NCBI GenBank assembly: GCA_013396655.1
Contig: WBMV01001238.1
Location: 219,290 to 283,289, forward strand
Direction of reading: 5' to 3'
DNA from: Campylorhamphus procurvoides
Lineage: Eukaryota; Chordata; Aves; Passeriformes; Dendrocolaptidae
Length of the DNA: 64,000 nt
This document shows positions 49,951-62,805 of this stretch, piece after piece (within the stretch, counting starts at the first letter, position 1; each line of letters starts with the position of its first letter). The notes under the pieces are model-generated. The model was not told the DNA's origin. It searched no databases and saw only the letters and a program-made list of their open reading frames with translations. A program made the translations under genes and the position numbers.

Positions 49951-52900
49951 GTACCGATCAACACGATGGCAGCAATTTTCTGACGGGTTAGAAGAGAGAA
50001 ACAGCGCAAAGAGCCGAGCAAGCTCGCGTGTAGCAGGAGGAGGCCCCAGCAATGTGAGCCCCAAAAAAATCCGAGGGAGGGATTTTGGCCACAGTACTTT
50101 CAAGCAAAAGATACATATAATTGCAAACAAAACTCCTTCCATCTTGTTTGGCCTTGGTTTTAAAAGTTCAAGGACAAAGGGCTTTGTGCATTCGATGTTA
50201 ATCAAGAGCACTGATAAAAGGAATTACCAGCTCCATCAGGATTCTTATCCCAACAGAACCAACCCAAAATAACTTTCGCCCCAAACAGATTGTGGCTGCC
50301 TAACTGATATGGGCTGAAAATAATAATGATTTATATATCTTTTAAGAAAAAAAAATCATATTTTAAAGAGAGTTGAAGGCAGCAAAGAGTTGGATGGGCT
50401 ATTATTCTCCAATCAATTCAATTTTTAAGTCTTACTTAAAGAATGCTAATTTTAAATGAGATATTCTTCTGATCATTTCTGCAATTGAAGGGATGTAAAT
50501 TCACATTCATAATGAATGCCTTTTTTTTAATATTTGATTGCAGTAATCTAAATGATCCTATTTAATATCAAGGACAGAGCTGGTATCTATTTTTTGATAA
50601 CTGCTTTGCATAGCATACTCCATATAGTTAAAATTTTTTCAGAATGGGTTTAGAAGACACAACTCTTCGGTAGGACAGTCCTGGTGCCTGGCATGAAGAG
50701 GCTCCTCCTGCAGACAGAGCACTGGAAGGCCACAGTGCTAAAAATCACACATTCCAGGTTCTTTGTATTTTGTCCTAATAATCTTTTACTGCCTTGTTCT
50801 AATCTCCAGCATCACCTGTTCAGACTTCAAAGAAAAAATGTGTTCATTATAACCATTGCCTCTTTTTAGTTCTTATCTTACCCTGTTGTCAGAGACTTAG
50901 TTTGATTCCCAGTCTTCCTGTCCAGTTGTGCCTTCTCAAATCTGAAAGCAACCTCCTTCACCTTGCAAAGTCCATTAGATTGGCTTGCCATACTCAGGGT
51001 GATGAGTTTAAAACACTACAGTCTCCTGGAAATGAAATAAAATTTTCAGTTCTCAGGACTGTACATGTGAAAATCCTGGGAAAAGAGTCTTGGAGAGCTT
51101 TTGACCAATGTAATTCAGCGTGATAAAATTCCTTAGAACTATTTAGCTTTTGTCTGGTAATTACATGCACTTAGAGTCAATGACAAAGTGTAATAAATGC
51201 TATTTGTTTCTATGTCTAATATGAATAATTATCATTATCAATATTATCAAATAGGGAAGAAGATAAAAAGCAGATATTGTAGATATATTGGTGATAATAG
51301 GCTGTTCATAACAGGAATACTTCTATATGTTCCATGTTGTAATATGTAAATATTTCAGTTGAGCAGTTTTAGGTCATATACAGTTTTCTTAAGATTTACA
51401 AAAAGATCAAGAATCAGATTTGCAGAAAAGTAGCAGTTGAGTGTAATGCAGATGAGAAGCAATACTGTCTCCTGTGACACCTTCAGGCATCCCAAACTGA
51501 AAGTTTCAGCTAGCCAGGTCTCAGGTGGAGTTATGCCTGCTAGCCACTCCAGTGCTTTATTGTGAATTATTACTACTCAGATACTATGCTGCCTGCGGTT
51601 TGTAGATACTGAAAGAATTTTAAGAGGGACATAGTCAGAATTTCTCAGTATAAGACCAGAGCCAAACATTTCACCTCTCACAGAGACTTGCTTCATGGCT
51701 TCAAACAAAATATCCACTCTCTCTTCATTCTCTCTGTAAATGAGGGCTAGGACTTGTGTGTTGTGGGATGTTGTGGGATTAATTTTTTCTTGTACTAAAC
51801 TGTTTTGAAGGTGGAAAGGTCCAAGTCTTGCCTCACAATAGCCTTGCAATTACAGTACAAATGGAGCAGACCCCATCTCTCCTCAGAAAGGGACACACAG
51901 CTTGGAACTTGGCAAGTACTCTATCCAGCTAGAACAAATACAATTTTGCAGTCCATTGATTTACATTTATGGTGCCAAGTTTTATTTGACTTATTTTTTT
52001 TTACTATATATGTGCCAACACCAACCTCTTTTTTTTTTTCCTTTATAAAATATTTGTCACTGCCATGTGGTCCTCATTAGCTCAGAGAAATTTTTAAGAC
52101 AAAGGATCAACAGTCAAACAAAACAGGGCCATTTTGGACAGCACTGATGATGCAGCCTATAATTGTCTTCTCCTTATGTGAGAGATTTCAGGATTTCTGA
52201 GCATATTGGACTGCTATGTAGATGCACAGACTATGCACACAGCCGGAACCCTCCTGGTGCTGAAAGGCTGGTGCTGAAGAGTGGATCCTGCTTTGGGATC
52301 CTCTCCACAGAGCCTGGTTTGGGGCCTTTACACCAAGTGGACATGCACACTTCCAGCTTTCCTTCAGCTGTTGCATGGGTCGCTGTCACTGATTGTGACT
52401 GTGATTAAATAGTGCCTGCCACAGCTGAATGAGCAGAGGAGCCTGAGGCAGGAGGGTACAGGTGGTGTTGTCTCACCCAGAAAAAGCAGGCTATTGCTGC
52501 TGCCACTGGCACTGGGAGAGGTGGGGATGGCTGGGAAGGGAAGAGGGAGAAGGGAGGCAGTAGCTACTGTTGACAGGAGCCACGCACCGATACCCTCTAA
52601 ACTGCTGGGAGAAGGAAAGTTCCGGCTGATAATACAAAGCAACACTCAGGGGTTGCAAAGAGAATTTAACCCATCAGTCATTATAAACATGGGGAAACTT
52701 GCATTGTCACCGCTCACTCCAACTGGTGCCTATGGGTGAATGGAAGACTGGGCTGTCAGGCTGTCAGATCCTATGAGCCCTAACTTTCCTCTCAAAGGGA
52801 GATGGCCATTTTCCCAGCAATGGCCTCAACTCCTTCAGTTACAGCCAGTCAAGTCCCATGACATCAAATATTAATCTGGCACAGAACTTGGGCCATCCAA

Positions 52901-55900
52901 GTACATTTTATAACCAACAGCATATCAAATCATTTGGACCTGATGACATTCGCTCCTTTGTTGTCACATCAGTCAGTCACTTTAACCCAGATTCTCAGTC
53001 AATTCAAAAGAAAGAAAACAGCGCTTCAGAGAACTGACTACTGCAAAAGTACTTTAAAAAAATGAACCAAAGGAAGGCGGGGCTGAAACTCGTCACAAAA
53101 GATCCCACCGTAAAATCAGGAGAGTGCACAAGGAGCCTCAGATGACCTCACAGCAAGAGGCTGTGTTGCTGTTTTGCACAGGGTTTCTCTGCAGAGGCAG
53201 ACCTTGTATCATCCCAAACCTAGTCTTTGGGCTCACAGTAAGTTAAGAGCCTTGGGCCTGATCTGTTTGCATAACAGCAGCTATATGCGTTTTATAGTGG
53301 AATTTCTGTCGGCATAACATATTTCTAGTACTGTTAAAGCAAACAAAGTTCAGAAACCAGATTTCCCAGGTGGAGCATGAAAAGGCAGGTCCAAGGTACT
53401 GGTCTCTTCCAGTTGCTGTTTCCAGACCACAGCCCCTTTAATCTGGCCAGAGAGATGCCACCTTCAGAGGGACTCTGTGTCAGGCAGGTTATGCCTATGC
53501 TTTTTCTAGCATTCAGAACTGGCACAATCCTTTGATCCACCTCTGATTTTGCAAGGAAAAAACAACTCTTAAGACAGTTAGCAGAGGGCTGAGCATACAA
53601 GCATAGCACATTAACAAAACCACTCCAGCTAGCTGGGGGTGGGGGCAGGGAATGACAAAAATGAGAAGAATTTTGCTCTTCTCTGTACAAGCCTAGAGAG
53701 AGCGAGAGAAAAGTATAACTTGACCCTAAATTATTCAAAGGAAGCAAAGAAATAAAACATAGGCTAAAGAAGAATCCTTCCTAATAACTTGAAAAAAAAG
53801 CCAAAGGACATAGGACTGGAAGGTTCAGAGAAATAGCTGGAAGGAAATTGCATTCCTGTAGTCTTGGAGGCAAGTGTAGGAGCTCACTTAATTCATGTAA
53901 TATAACTGGCATGCTTCAAGAAAGGGAAAGTTTCTGCACTGTATTGGTACCACTCTTGACCTTATCATGTGCAGAATAGATGGCTGGAGGAAAAGGTAAG
54001 GAATAAGAGGCAGCTTTTTAAATGGTCAGAGGGATTCTGCCATGGGGCTTTCTTTCAGAAGGCATTTTAAAATGGATTGGAGTGGGAGAGAGGGTTGAAA
54101 GCCCAACATGATTATTCTCATTTGCAGAGTCACCTATTAAATGATGGTTAGAGGCACAACCTACCCCAGCTATGGACAACAGTGCACTTCAGGATGTTTT
54201 CTTTAAGACATCAGCATACATTCTTTTGAGTGTCTCCCCAGTCCCCAGAAAACTGGAAAGGACCCTTGATATTTCCAAAGCTGGATACAAGTACCTGGCC
54301 CTGAGCTGTTTATATTTAAGAACAAAAAGTCAGCAAATAAATTAAAAATAGACCTCAACATGTTGTTTAAGGATGTGTCAGAGAACCCGTGACATCATGT
54401 GAAAAGCTACTTCTATGGCAATGGAGTGCAAAATCCAAATGCATTTCTAAAACTTACAAGTAATTACTGTCTGGAAGGATTGGTAATCTTGTATCTGTTC
54501 TAGCAAATGTTTAAACAAGCACACACACACACATGCACAGGCCATCTTAGTTGCTGGTTCCCTTTGGGGCAGCTTCAGCTGCAAGGACAAAGGCAAAATA
54601 AGCACAGGGATGAGAAGACCCTCTCAGTCCTTGGTCTTTCCATTACAGGAGGTTGCAGCATAGTAGTCAATGCAGCAGTTATTCTGCAAATGGAGAGCTC
54701 TGGTCTAGTGCTGTCAGTCTCACGCCCACTGTTCATGAACACCTACATTCCCTTTAAAAATAAAATCGTAAGAGCTGTGAATACAAATGTGCAGAAATTT
54801 TACTATTTAAAGGGATCTTCTGGAGAAACTATGTCAAATGCAGCTCTTTCTAAAATGCTAGTGGTGCCCAGGATCACTTGTCCTGCAACCTCTGCTTTCT
54901 GTGTCTAGACAGTACATGGACAATAACTCCTTCCCATGTGGAGCTGTCCCTTCTCCCAACTGCGTGTCTCCTGCCATGCTCCACTTCACTACCACTTGGG
55001 CAAAAGCATTTCCCAAAGTTGGCAAAGGACTGGAAATTGTGTGAGTTTTCAGCTGGCAGTCTTACTGGTTGCCCTGAGTGATCAAAGCCAGTGGCCTAGG
55101 GATGAGTGGCAGGAGGTACAGGAGGTGTGATCTCTATCTCAGAGGGATGCTACAGAAAGGGAGAAGCAGCTGGAGGGAGAGTGCTTTGGGGAAATGCCAC
55201 CCATCCTGGCAGCACACCTTTCTGGAGCTCTGATAGCTTCAGACAAGTGTGGCTGCAGATTATCATGTTGTGAGAGGTTGTGGAGTTATGAGGGGAGTGG
55301 AGGGAGGGCAGGATGGTAGAAGATGACAGTGGAGGCACTACACCTAGCCTGTAGTGGTCTCCAGAGGTTCAGGAGACCTTGACCAACCCTTGCTCAATGT
55401 ATGTTGGCAAGTTTTAGTGGGCGTTTGCACAGTTCTCAGCTATCTGAAGAAGTGAGATCACTTCCCCTTATGCATTAGTGTTATTTAAGGAAAGTAGAGT
55501 GTTTGAACAAGAATGAAGGCATCAATACCTGATATCCCTTTTGCCAGGTAAGCTAAGAGCATGAATGGGATGTTCTGCCAGTCTTAAGGCACTAAATATT
55601 TCTGCTCTGACTTTACACCAGCTCCAAGCTGTTGTCAGAAAGACCATTAGCTGCTTACATCCAGCCATTAAGCCAAATCCTGGCTCCAGTGAGGCCAGTC
55701 ATAAAACTCAAATTGATTTCAGCAGCAATAGAAGTTAGTCTCCTAAAGCAGAGGTCAAGAGGGAGGAGTTGCATGGCAGTTTGCTATTGCTAAACAGTGC
55801 AAGTTTAAGTTAAATTCACTCAAGTCTGGGACATATTGAACCTTGATGTGTGAGTGTGCATACAACACCAAGGCATGATGCTATGGCACTAGGAGACCTA

Positions 55901-58900
55901 CTGTTGGTAACTACTGAAAGTGATTTCCAAGCTTTCTTGCAAATACAGGTGACTGTTTTAGGAATTGAAGGGCATGGACATCCTGGCTTCCAGCTGTGCA
56001 TGACTGACAGTGTCTTGCCTATCTCATATCACTCAGCACTGATATTCTCTTCATTTAATTAGTCAACCAGACAGAAGTATTAAATGGTGTTTCAGAATTC
56101 TTTATTGTGATATATGCTTTCCAGTAACTGTCTCACTCATTCTCTGATAGTAGTGGGGGAAAAAACCCTCCTCCTGGGTATTTCCTGCTTGTAAGAGTAC
56201 ACACCTTTTAGAAATGGATTTTGGTCTTCAGCCTTTTTTTGTTTCCGGTTGCATTTACACTGGTCTCAGGAAGATTTGCAAATCACTATGAGTGCTCTTC
56301 AATGTACATTGCTTTTAAGGAAATGCACACATAATTTTTTATTTCATCTTTACTTTTTATTTCTTTGTAATTTCCCATTGTGACCACTTTTTAAACACAT
56401 TCTTTTCAGACTCCATTCTGCACACATATGAAATGAGTTACATTTTGCTCTATGCTAGACCTAAATTTTACAATCATCAGTAATGTGAACTGTTAGACTG
56501 CATAAAAACCGCTACAATTCAAAGTCCTGTCAGCCCTGCACTGCTAATTCAAGTCTTAGATTTGTTATAATCACCAACAGTAAGTATGTATCCATTTTTA
56601 GAGAATGATCCAATCCGCTTGTATTTCCTGATCTTTCTTCCCATTCCTTTGTTATGATATCCTTTCTGCCTCTTGATTGTTTCCATATGAAATGGACTCA
56701 GTCAAAGCAGTTGCAATGAATAACCTCCATTTCAAACCGTCAGCATTTTGGTCACAGCAGATAACCCTGAGCTGGTTACTCCCTGCCTACAGTAGCACTC
56801 CTTCAGGACAAGTAGTAAGTTCTGCAGCCTTGTTAAGTGAGAAACAACAAAGACCAAACATTGCAGGCAAAAGGCAGCTTAGTAAATGTGATTTCTGTCC
56901 TTTTAACCAATCTCAGTCCCGTTTTTGAGTTCTGCAGATGTGAAATTTTACTTTCAATATAGCTGAATAGCATTAGGAATCAATTTAAGTTCTCTCCCAC
57001 TAACTGTGTTTAAAACATCTTTTTTCAAATACCTCGTGAGATCCCTTTTATGTTTTCGGTACTGAGGCTGTTTTATTGAAGTATAAATCCAAGCCCCTTC
57101 ATCAAGGCAGAAAGCTCTGCTGGTTCTTCTGCATTTCCACAGCTTGGTACAGGGCTAGATGCACTTAACTAGGAGGTGTGAAGGAGCATCCTGGAAGAGA
57201 TGGAAGCTAAATATATTCTGCTACAAGATTTCTTCCATTCCACTCTCCACCCCCAGATCCTGGAGACTACAATGGCTTATCCAGGGTTTTACATATGCAA
57301 CTAATGGTGGAGGGAGGAGAATTCCCACGGATAAAGAGCTTTAGCCCAGTACCAGCACAGCACACAGCCTGAAGTGGTGCTGGGGTGGATTTTAAGGGAA
57401 AGCAATCCCATCACTGCTTCTAAGGAGAGGTCCTACACAGTTATTTTTAGGAAAGCATCTCTAGTGCTAGAAGGAGTTCCTTCCCTACAGCTTTGATACA
57501 GGTACCTGGACAAGGTGGAGCAGGGATAGGATTTCATCTTGACTCCCTGCACTTAGTGTTTCCTTTTGCTTAACTCCAAGGGGCTTCCCAGTTTGGGAAG
57601 TTTATTTTGTTTCAAGCCACCTTCTGACACCCCGTTATCTGTGTGCATTGCATGGCTTGCAAGTCTGAAGTGCTATGGCTAGTCCTCCCAAGGTCAGGTG
57701 ATTGTTGACAGGCCTTCCCTCTCTTATGAAAGTATCACCTTATTTGTGGCTAAGGAGCCCAGCTCCATAAAAATACTAAAGAGCAAACAAGAGTTTTCTC
57801 TCATTTGCCCCTGATTTTATGCTTATATAATTCCACTAATTTCATTTGCATGAGAACAAAACCAGACCCCTAGTCTCTTGGTAGAAATGATTTTACAGGG
57901 CTGTTATCCAAACCAGAAGGCTGAGCAGGAGTCTACTTCTCATGCATAAACCACCACAGCAGAAGTGACATGCAAAGTGGTTATTTTATTCCCACTCTAC
58001 CTTTTTATACATGTTTATGTACATTGTGTGTGGTGGGATGGGGGCAGAGAACAACAGCTGAGCAGCCCTCCCTCTTCCACATGTGATTGTCTGGCTCACT
58101 GGTTTTATCTCCAGGTATACAAAAGGAAATGAAACCATTAAAAGGGATACCTGTGAGCTGTAAACTCCAAGGGGAAGAAATTACTATCAGTTTGACAGGT
58201 TTGTAGGTGAATTAGGTATTTATGTAGCTCAATAGAGTTAATATTAATCACAGATGAAAGACAGGAGCTAAACATGCTTTGCAAACACATGCAGTACCCT
58301 CTCATTTACTTGAGAATGGGTCAGCTTAAAATTGCTCCTGGTATGGGCACAAATAATCAAGTGGGAGAGCTGAAATGAGGACCAAATGAAAGCACCCCAA
58401 GTTGCTTTTAAAAGTCTCAAATGAGTATGCTGTTGGAAGTGCTATACAAGGTAACACAAAAGAGCCAGTTAAAACTTGTGGCTGAAGCTCAGTTTTTTGC
58501 AAGAAATCGTAAATCTTCACTTCAGCAGCTTTGTGCTCATCTGGGGGCAAGTGAAAAAAAAGTTGATCTCATGATCATGTGAAGTTTCCTATTCCTGGCC
58601 TAAGTTGTCATTGGTAAAAGCCTGCAGCAAGAATTCCAGTTGTAAACAATGATGTGCTGCCAATGTTTCAGCAAGGGTAGCCCACATTTTTTCCTCTCTG
58701 CAGCTGTACATAGCGCAGATTGTGTGTAAGGGCTCCATGACTCTAGAGAAGGATGCAGACCAGCCCTCTTGGCCCTCCCTCCCCTTGCTTCTCTGGTGAA
58801 ACATAAATGCCCTTTCTCAGGTGTAACTAAAGAGGAAGATGCTGTAATTTGGCAAACAGACTTTGGGGGTCACAGGGTCCTGTTTCTGTGCAACTGCTCA

Positions 58901-60236
58901 GGGAAATAGGAGTGAGAAGCACCTATCCTCTCTTGCGCCCACTCCGAATGCACAGCATAAAGATGCATCTGCAGGTCTTGCACTCTCATGAGTCATTATC
59001 AGAGCTCGTAACCCCTGCCCAAACCATCCTTTTTGGAGAGAGGCAGGATGCCTGATTTTTGGGTGGTTGGCCGAGAACCGTATGTATGAGGTTCCAGCTC
59101 TTCCAGCAAAAAAATATTTCTGAAATTTGGCATGAAATTCATCTCACCTGGACCACTGTGGTTTAGACTTTGGTGTGAAGCTGCCAGACATGATGCAGCA
59201 GAACAATTAGTTCCCTTCCAACACATCTGCCAAAGGCAGCAGCCATGTGTTTCAGCACGCAGTTCCCACTCTTACTTGCAGCACTGCTCCCTCAAATTTA
59301 GTTTTAAAAACATGGGGAGTAGCGACTACCTATTAGCTATCTCACTACCTGTCCGACAGTTTTCCTTGGTGCAATTAAAAATGTCTCCAGAAGGTATAAT
59401 AAGAGGCAATTGAATTTTAGAGCATCATGCAGGCAATGTACATCATGTGGAAGAATACACTTGGGATCTGGTAGCCAGAAACAGACAAAGAGAAAACCAC
59501 TCTGGGTAAAGGAAATCAGAAAAAAAGAGCTTTGGAGAGAATTTTAGGGATAGGAACCTCCCTTAGAAATGAATCTGTGCAGTCAGCATCTTGGGGAACC
59601 TTGAAGATGTTTGTATCATTTTTCTGCTTTGTAGCCTTAAAAATAAAAATATCCAACTCGTTGGGTTTTTTTTTTTCCCCCAGGCCTAGTCAATATTGTC
59701 ATTTAAACAACCAAAAGACCTCTTTTAAACAATTGAAAAAAACATGCTTGTAAAACTGTGCAAATACCTATTTCCAAAAGTAATTAAAAGTGCTGTGGTT
59801 TCAGGGACACAAGTGATGCATTTTGAAATAGGATTAAATGTTTATTTACATGAGAGAGCATGCGCTCTGGCCTACTGAGAAAATAATGGGTGTTAAATGG
59901 TATACAGCATATAGTCCACTGAATTAAAAACATATTGTATTTTAAAAAGAGATCTGTGGTTTAGTGATCTACTTCTGCTTTTTAAGCAAAATAGCTCACT
60001 TTGGGACTCAGTAAAAGAATAACTATTTTCATAAAAACATATCTCTTTTGATTTGAAAACTCTTTTAGGACTTTAAATGTAATGAAAGATAATAAGAGGG
60101 GACAATAAGTCACAGCAAGAAGCTGATTTATTGTGCCCTATAGAAAAGTATCAATCCAAAGGCAGATTGTCAGGTCCTTAACTCGGTCTTCTGTGTGCCA
60201 CTGAGTTGATGTAGTGAAGTTTTAGTACAGTCTTAC
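49951..60236. other. Unique non-coding sequence, no transposon recognised
   Basis: About 10.3 kb. The AT-rich block at 50.28-50.62 kb has dense TAAT/ATTA motifs and looks enhancer-like in composition only. A 10-base tandem pair (TGTTGTGGGA) lies at about 51759-51778, and a short CA repeat at 54520-54532. Open frames up to 137 codons (53334-53747 minus) show no domain. I see no firm gene. Confidence 0.45.
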
Positions 60237-60437
60237 CCAGCCAGTGGCAGGTTTCCTCCGAGGCAGAGGGTGTCCCCAGAGGTAAGAAAGCTGTCCCATG
60301 CCCCCACCTGCCTTCATTGCCCAGCGAAGGAGACGGCACGAGAGGTTAGAGGCAAAGGGATGCGGCCGGAGCAGAAGAGGGCTGTGATACTTGACTGCTC
60401 GAGCAGCTAGCACTAATTTGAGCAGCCCAAAGGTCAC
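60237..60437 (-). other. Candidate first exon with TATA-like box, CpG-enriched
   Basis: Eight CpG sites in 200 bases and a long open minus-strand frame (60222-60437, including LVLAARAVKYHSPLLLRPH) lead to a good donor (CTGG then GTAAGA, 60237/60236). A TATA-like GCATAAATAG lies at 60440-60449, so transcription could begin near 60415. The frame has no early ATG; the first is near 60320. On the plus strand the same segment offers an acceptor (CAGTCTTACCCAG, ending 60240) and a donor (CCCAGAG then GTAAGA, 60281/60282) around a 41-base exon. The strand is unresolved and the function unknown. Confidence 0.22.
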
Positions 60438-60439
60438 GA

Positions 60440-60449
60440 CTATTTATGC
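60440..60449 (-). promoter_or_regulatory. TATA-like element
   Basis: GCATAAATAG on the minus strand, at the upstream edge of the CpG-enriched candidate first exon at 60237-60437. A single short match in AT-rich DNA, so weak evidence by itself. Confidence 0.15.
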
Positions 60450-61619
60450 AGATAAAAGGTCAATGGCAAGCTGGCATGTGGCTGCAGGCTATCTTGGTAC
60501 GCACTTCACCCAGGGCACTGATACAGGCTTCTGATTCACAGTTTGTCTTTCTGCATGAACCTTCAGGCCAAGCTTTGGCTGGGAAAAAAAAAATCTCTGC
60601 CATGGGAGTTGACACAGTTAGGATCCAGATGCAATTTTTTGTGGCTCAGGCTCATCTGTAGCTAAATCAAACCTTTGAATCATTATTTATAAAAGCAGCC
60701 AGATTCTGAACTGTTTGCTCAGTATTTAATCAGCCCTTATGTGCATAAACCCCTCTGAAAGCACGCCTGAGTGCAGATAGAGGGAAAAGTGAATAAGGTG
60801 TTCAGGATGTGACCTGCTGAAACAGAGTCAGTGAAAGGCCTGCTCAATTCAATGGAGATAGGTTCTTGAGCTGTCAGTATGTGTGGATATAAATCACTTT
60901 AAACATGCAGGACCTTAAAGCACAGGACTAAATGACCTGGTTTGAATTCACAGAGCAGTCTCAGTTTAGGTGAAGAAATGTCTATTTGGGTGAAAAAGGG
61001 AAGTAGATATACTATGTTTAATCTAGTCAGATTCTACTCTATATTTGAAGTTTTACAGTCAATAAGTGCTTCATCCTTTGCTGTCATTAGAAAATGAAAA
61101 TATACTTTAACCTTCAGTTCTAGCAGCTGTCTGCCTACCTGCACCGATTTTAACAAAATCCTTTTGCTTTCTACTGTAAACCAGTCCCATATACCTTGGC
61201 TCCCAGCAGGAAATGTGCAAAATATTTTGTGACATTTCTCTGCCCCAAAAAAAGATAATGGGAAAGCATGATTACATTGATTTATTTTTCATCACAGCGG
61301 TATTTGGCATTATGCCCTAATTAAGGTTGCAGCAATAACTCTATTATAAGAACTGTTTTGCCTCCCCCAGTAATTTTTTAACAGGAGTTGCCTATTTCTC
61401 TGTCATTTTTGTTTGTTAATAAAATAAAAATATGTTAGGATGAAAACCTTCCATGTAGAAAGCCACCAAAACTAAGAATCTGCAGAATAGAAAAGTGTAT
61501 TTTTCTTCTAGCCATCTTTTCCTGTTAAAATGGAGAATTACCATGTTCTTCTTGACCACTTTCTTCCTAGATCTCCACATGGCGGGAAGTTTAAACAGTT
61601 GCTTGGATGCACTTGGACT
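60450..61619. other. Host sequence flanking the endogenous retrovirus
   Basis: About 1.2 kb of AT-rich sequence. The env-frame translation runs through the last 200 bases of it (to 61416) but stops resembling retroviral envelope at about 61620. No 3' LTR, polypurine tract or target-site duplication is visible here. Confidence 0.5.
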
Positions 61620-62432
61620 GCAGATTAAAAAGGCTTTTGGAGGAAGCACCACAGTTTTAGCAGGTGCACCCATATAAGTGGTAGAATTTAATGACTGATT
61701 ACACCAGTTGTCAAGTTGGATATAACTGGTTTTATTGTTGTTAGGGGATACATCAAAATGTTTGGCAAGGTTGACATTTGCCACCTCTTGAAAAAAGGAG
61801 CAGTATGAGGCCGGCAGCGACTCCAAGATTTCAAGTTCCTGTGGAATGATATCTTTAAAAACGAATCTTTGAGGAGTGGGTGATGGATGTTGAGGATGAT
61901 AGGGTGGCATGACATCCCAGAGGTAACAGTGGGCTAGCGGATTGTGTTCAAAATCCTCATCGGAGTACCATGATGTGTAATTTCTTATAAAATCAACCCA
62001 ATCCTGTTTGAGCCATGGTACCGTGATGAGGCATGACTTGAAAGGATTCGCTGGGTCTGTCATCGATAGACACAACGAAACCTTCCCAATCGTCTTCGCC
62101 AAATTTGTCCACATATTAACCTGGTTTGCCATCACCCAAGGTGGTAATCCTCCAACATACTCAGTCATCTGATTTCACCTCACCATCTCCAGATCTGTTC
62201 CATTCATTGTTGGGACCGGGGAAGGTGCCCAATTTGGTGTTTTTGTCGGTCTAGCTAGTCGTCGAGGGAAGGCGTCAATGGTTACTGATCCAAGGAAAAG
62301 GATGAGAACAATCCTTTTTCCAACTCTCTGTATGGTTTTACATATCTCGCTGGGATCCATCTTGGACCACTTCCTGCAGAAACATGAGCATAGCCCTTCC
62401 CCCAGGTTATGATGGGGAAAGGACCTTCCCAT
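61620..62432 (-). pseudogene. env: ERV env, N-terminal (surface subunit) fragment, broken
   Basis: The minus-strand frame begins within the end of integrase, as retroviral env genes do. A hydrophobic leader (RIVLILFLGSVTID, about 62310-62270) is followed by a proline-rich stretch and then a surface-subunit-like region with PPWVMANQVNMWTNLAKTIG. N-glycosylation sites NYTS, NKTS, NQSL and NSTT are visible, as is a conserved-looking LPPKAFLIC near 61640. An in-frame TGA at 62175-62177 separates leader and surface region. Past about 61620 the similarity ends, although the frame stays open to 61416. The rest of the surface subunit, the furin site, fusion peptide and transmembrane subunit are missing. 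It cannot encode an entry protein. Confidence 0.85.
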
Positions 62433-62805
62433 TTTCCTGATTCCAAATTTTTACATATGACTTTAGCTTCCGAATTAAATGGACCCTTTTCAGTGAGAAA
62501 GTGTCTTTCTATTGGTGTCATATTCTCATTATCCAATCTGTTTAGGAAATTTAGGACATAGCTTTATTTAATTGTTCTTGCGGGGAGAGGCCCATACTTC
62601 CCCTTTTTTGTTTTAATAGCATATTTTCCAGCATTTGATAGGCTCTCTCGACAATGGCCTGCCCGGTTGGAGAGTGAGGGATGCTGGTGACATGTTTCAC
62701 CCCCCACATATCAAAAAATTCTTCTATTGAATTGGACATATAAGCAGGGCCATTGTCGGTCTTTATCTTTTCTAGTATACCCACGGTAGCAAAGGCAGGA
62801 TGTTT
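62282..62805 (-). pseudogene. pol: ERV pol, integrase C-terminal half, frameshifted
   Basis: The frame 62551-62784 has the second half of the retroviral integrase core: IKTDNGPAY carries the second catalytic Asp, and SPTGQAIVERA the catalytic Glu exactly 36 positions later (the D-35-E spacing). A frameshift near 62550 moves the sequence into frame 62282-62536. There the C-terminal DNA-binding domain is recognisable by GPFPIITWGKGYAHVS and GPRWIPARYVKPY. The N-terminal zinc-binding domain and the first catalytic Asp are lost at the deletion junction (about 62790-62815). Strand transfer joins viral DNA to host DNA in intact relatives; this piece cannot do so. Its end overlaps the start of env. 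Confidence 0.9.

Noticed and set aside
53334..53747. 137-codon minus-strand gene
   Set aside because: No domain, no promoter, ordinary composition; within chance expectation.
61416..61620. Envelope transmembrane region
   Set aside because: The frame is open and has a hydrophobic patch, but lacks a furin site, a fusion peptide and the heptad pattern; it looks like read-through into host DNA.
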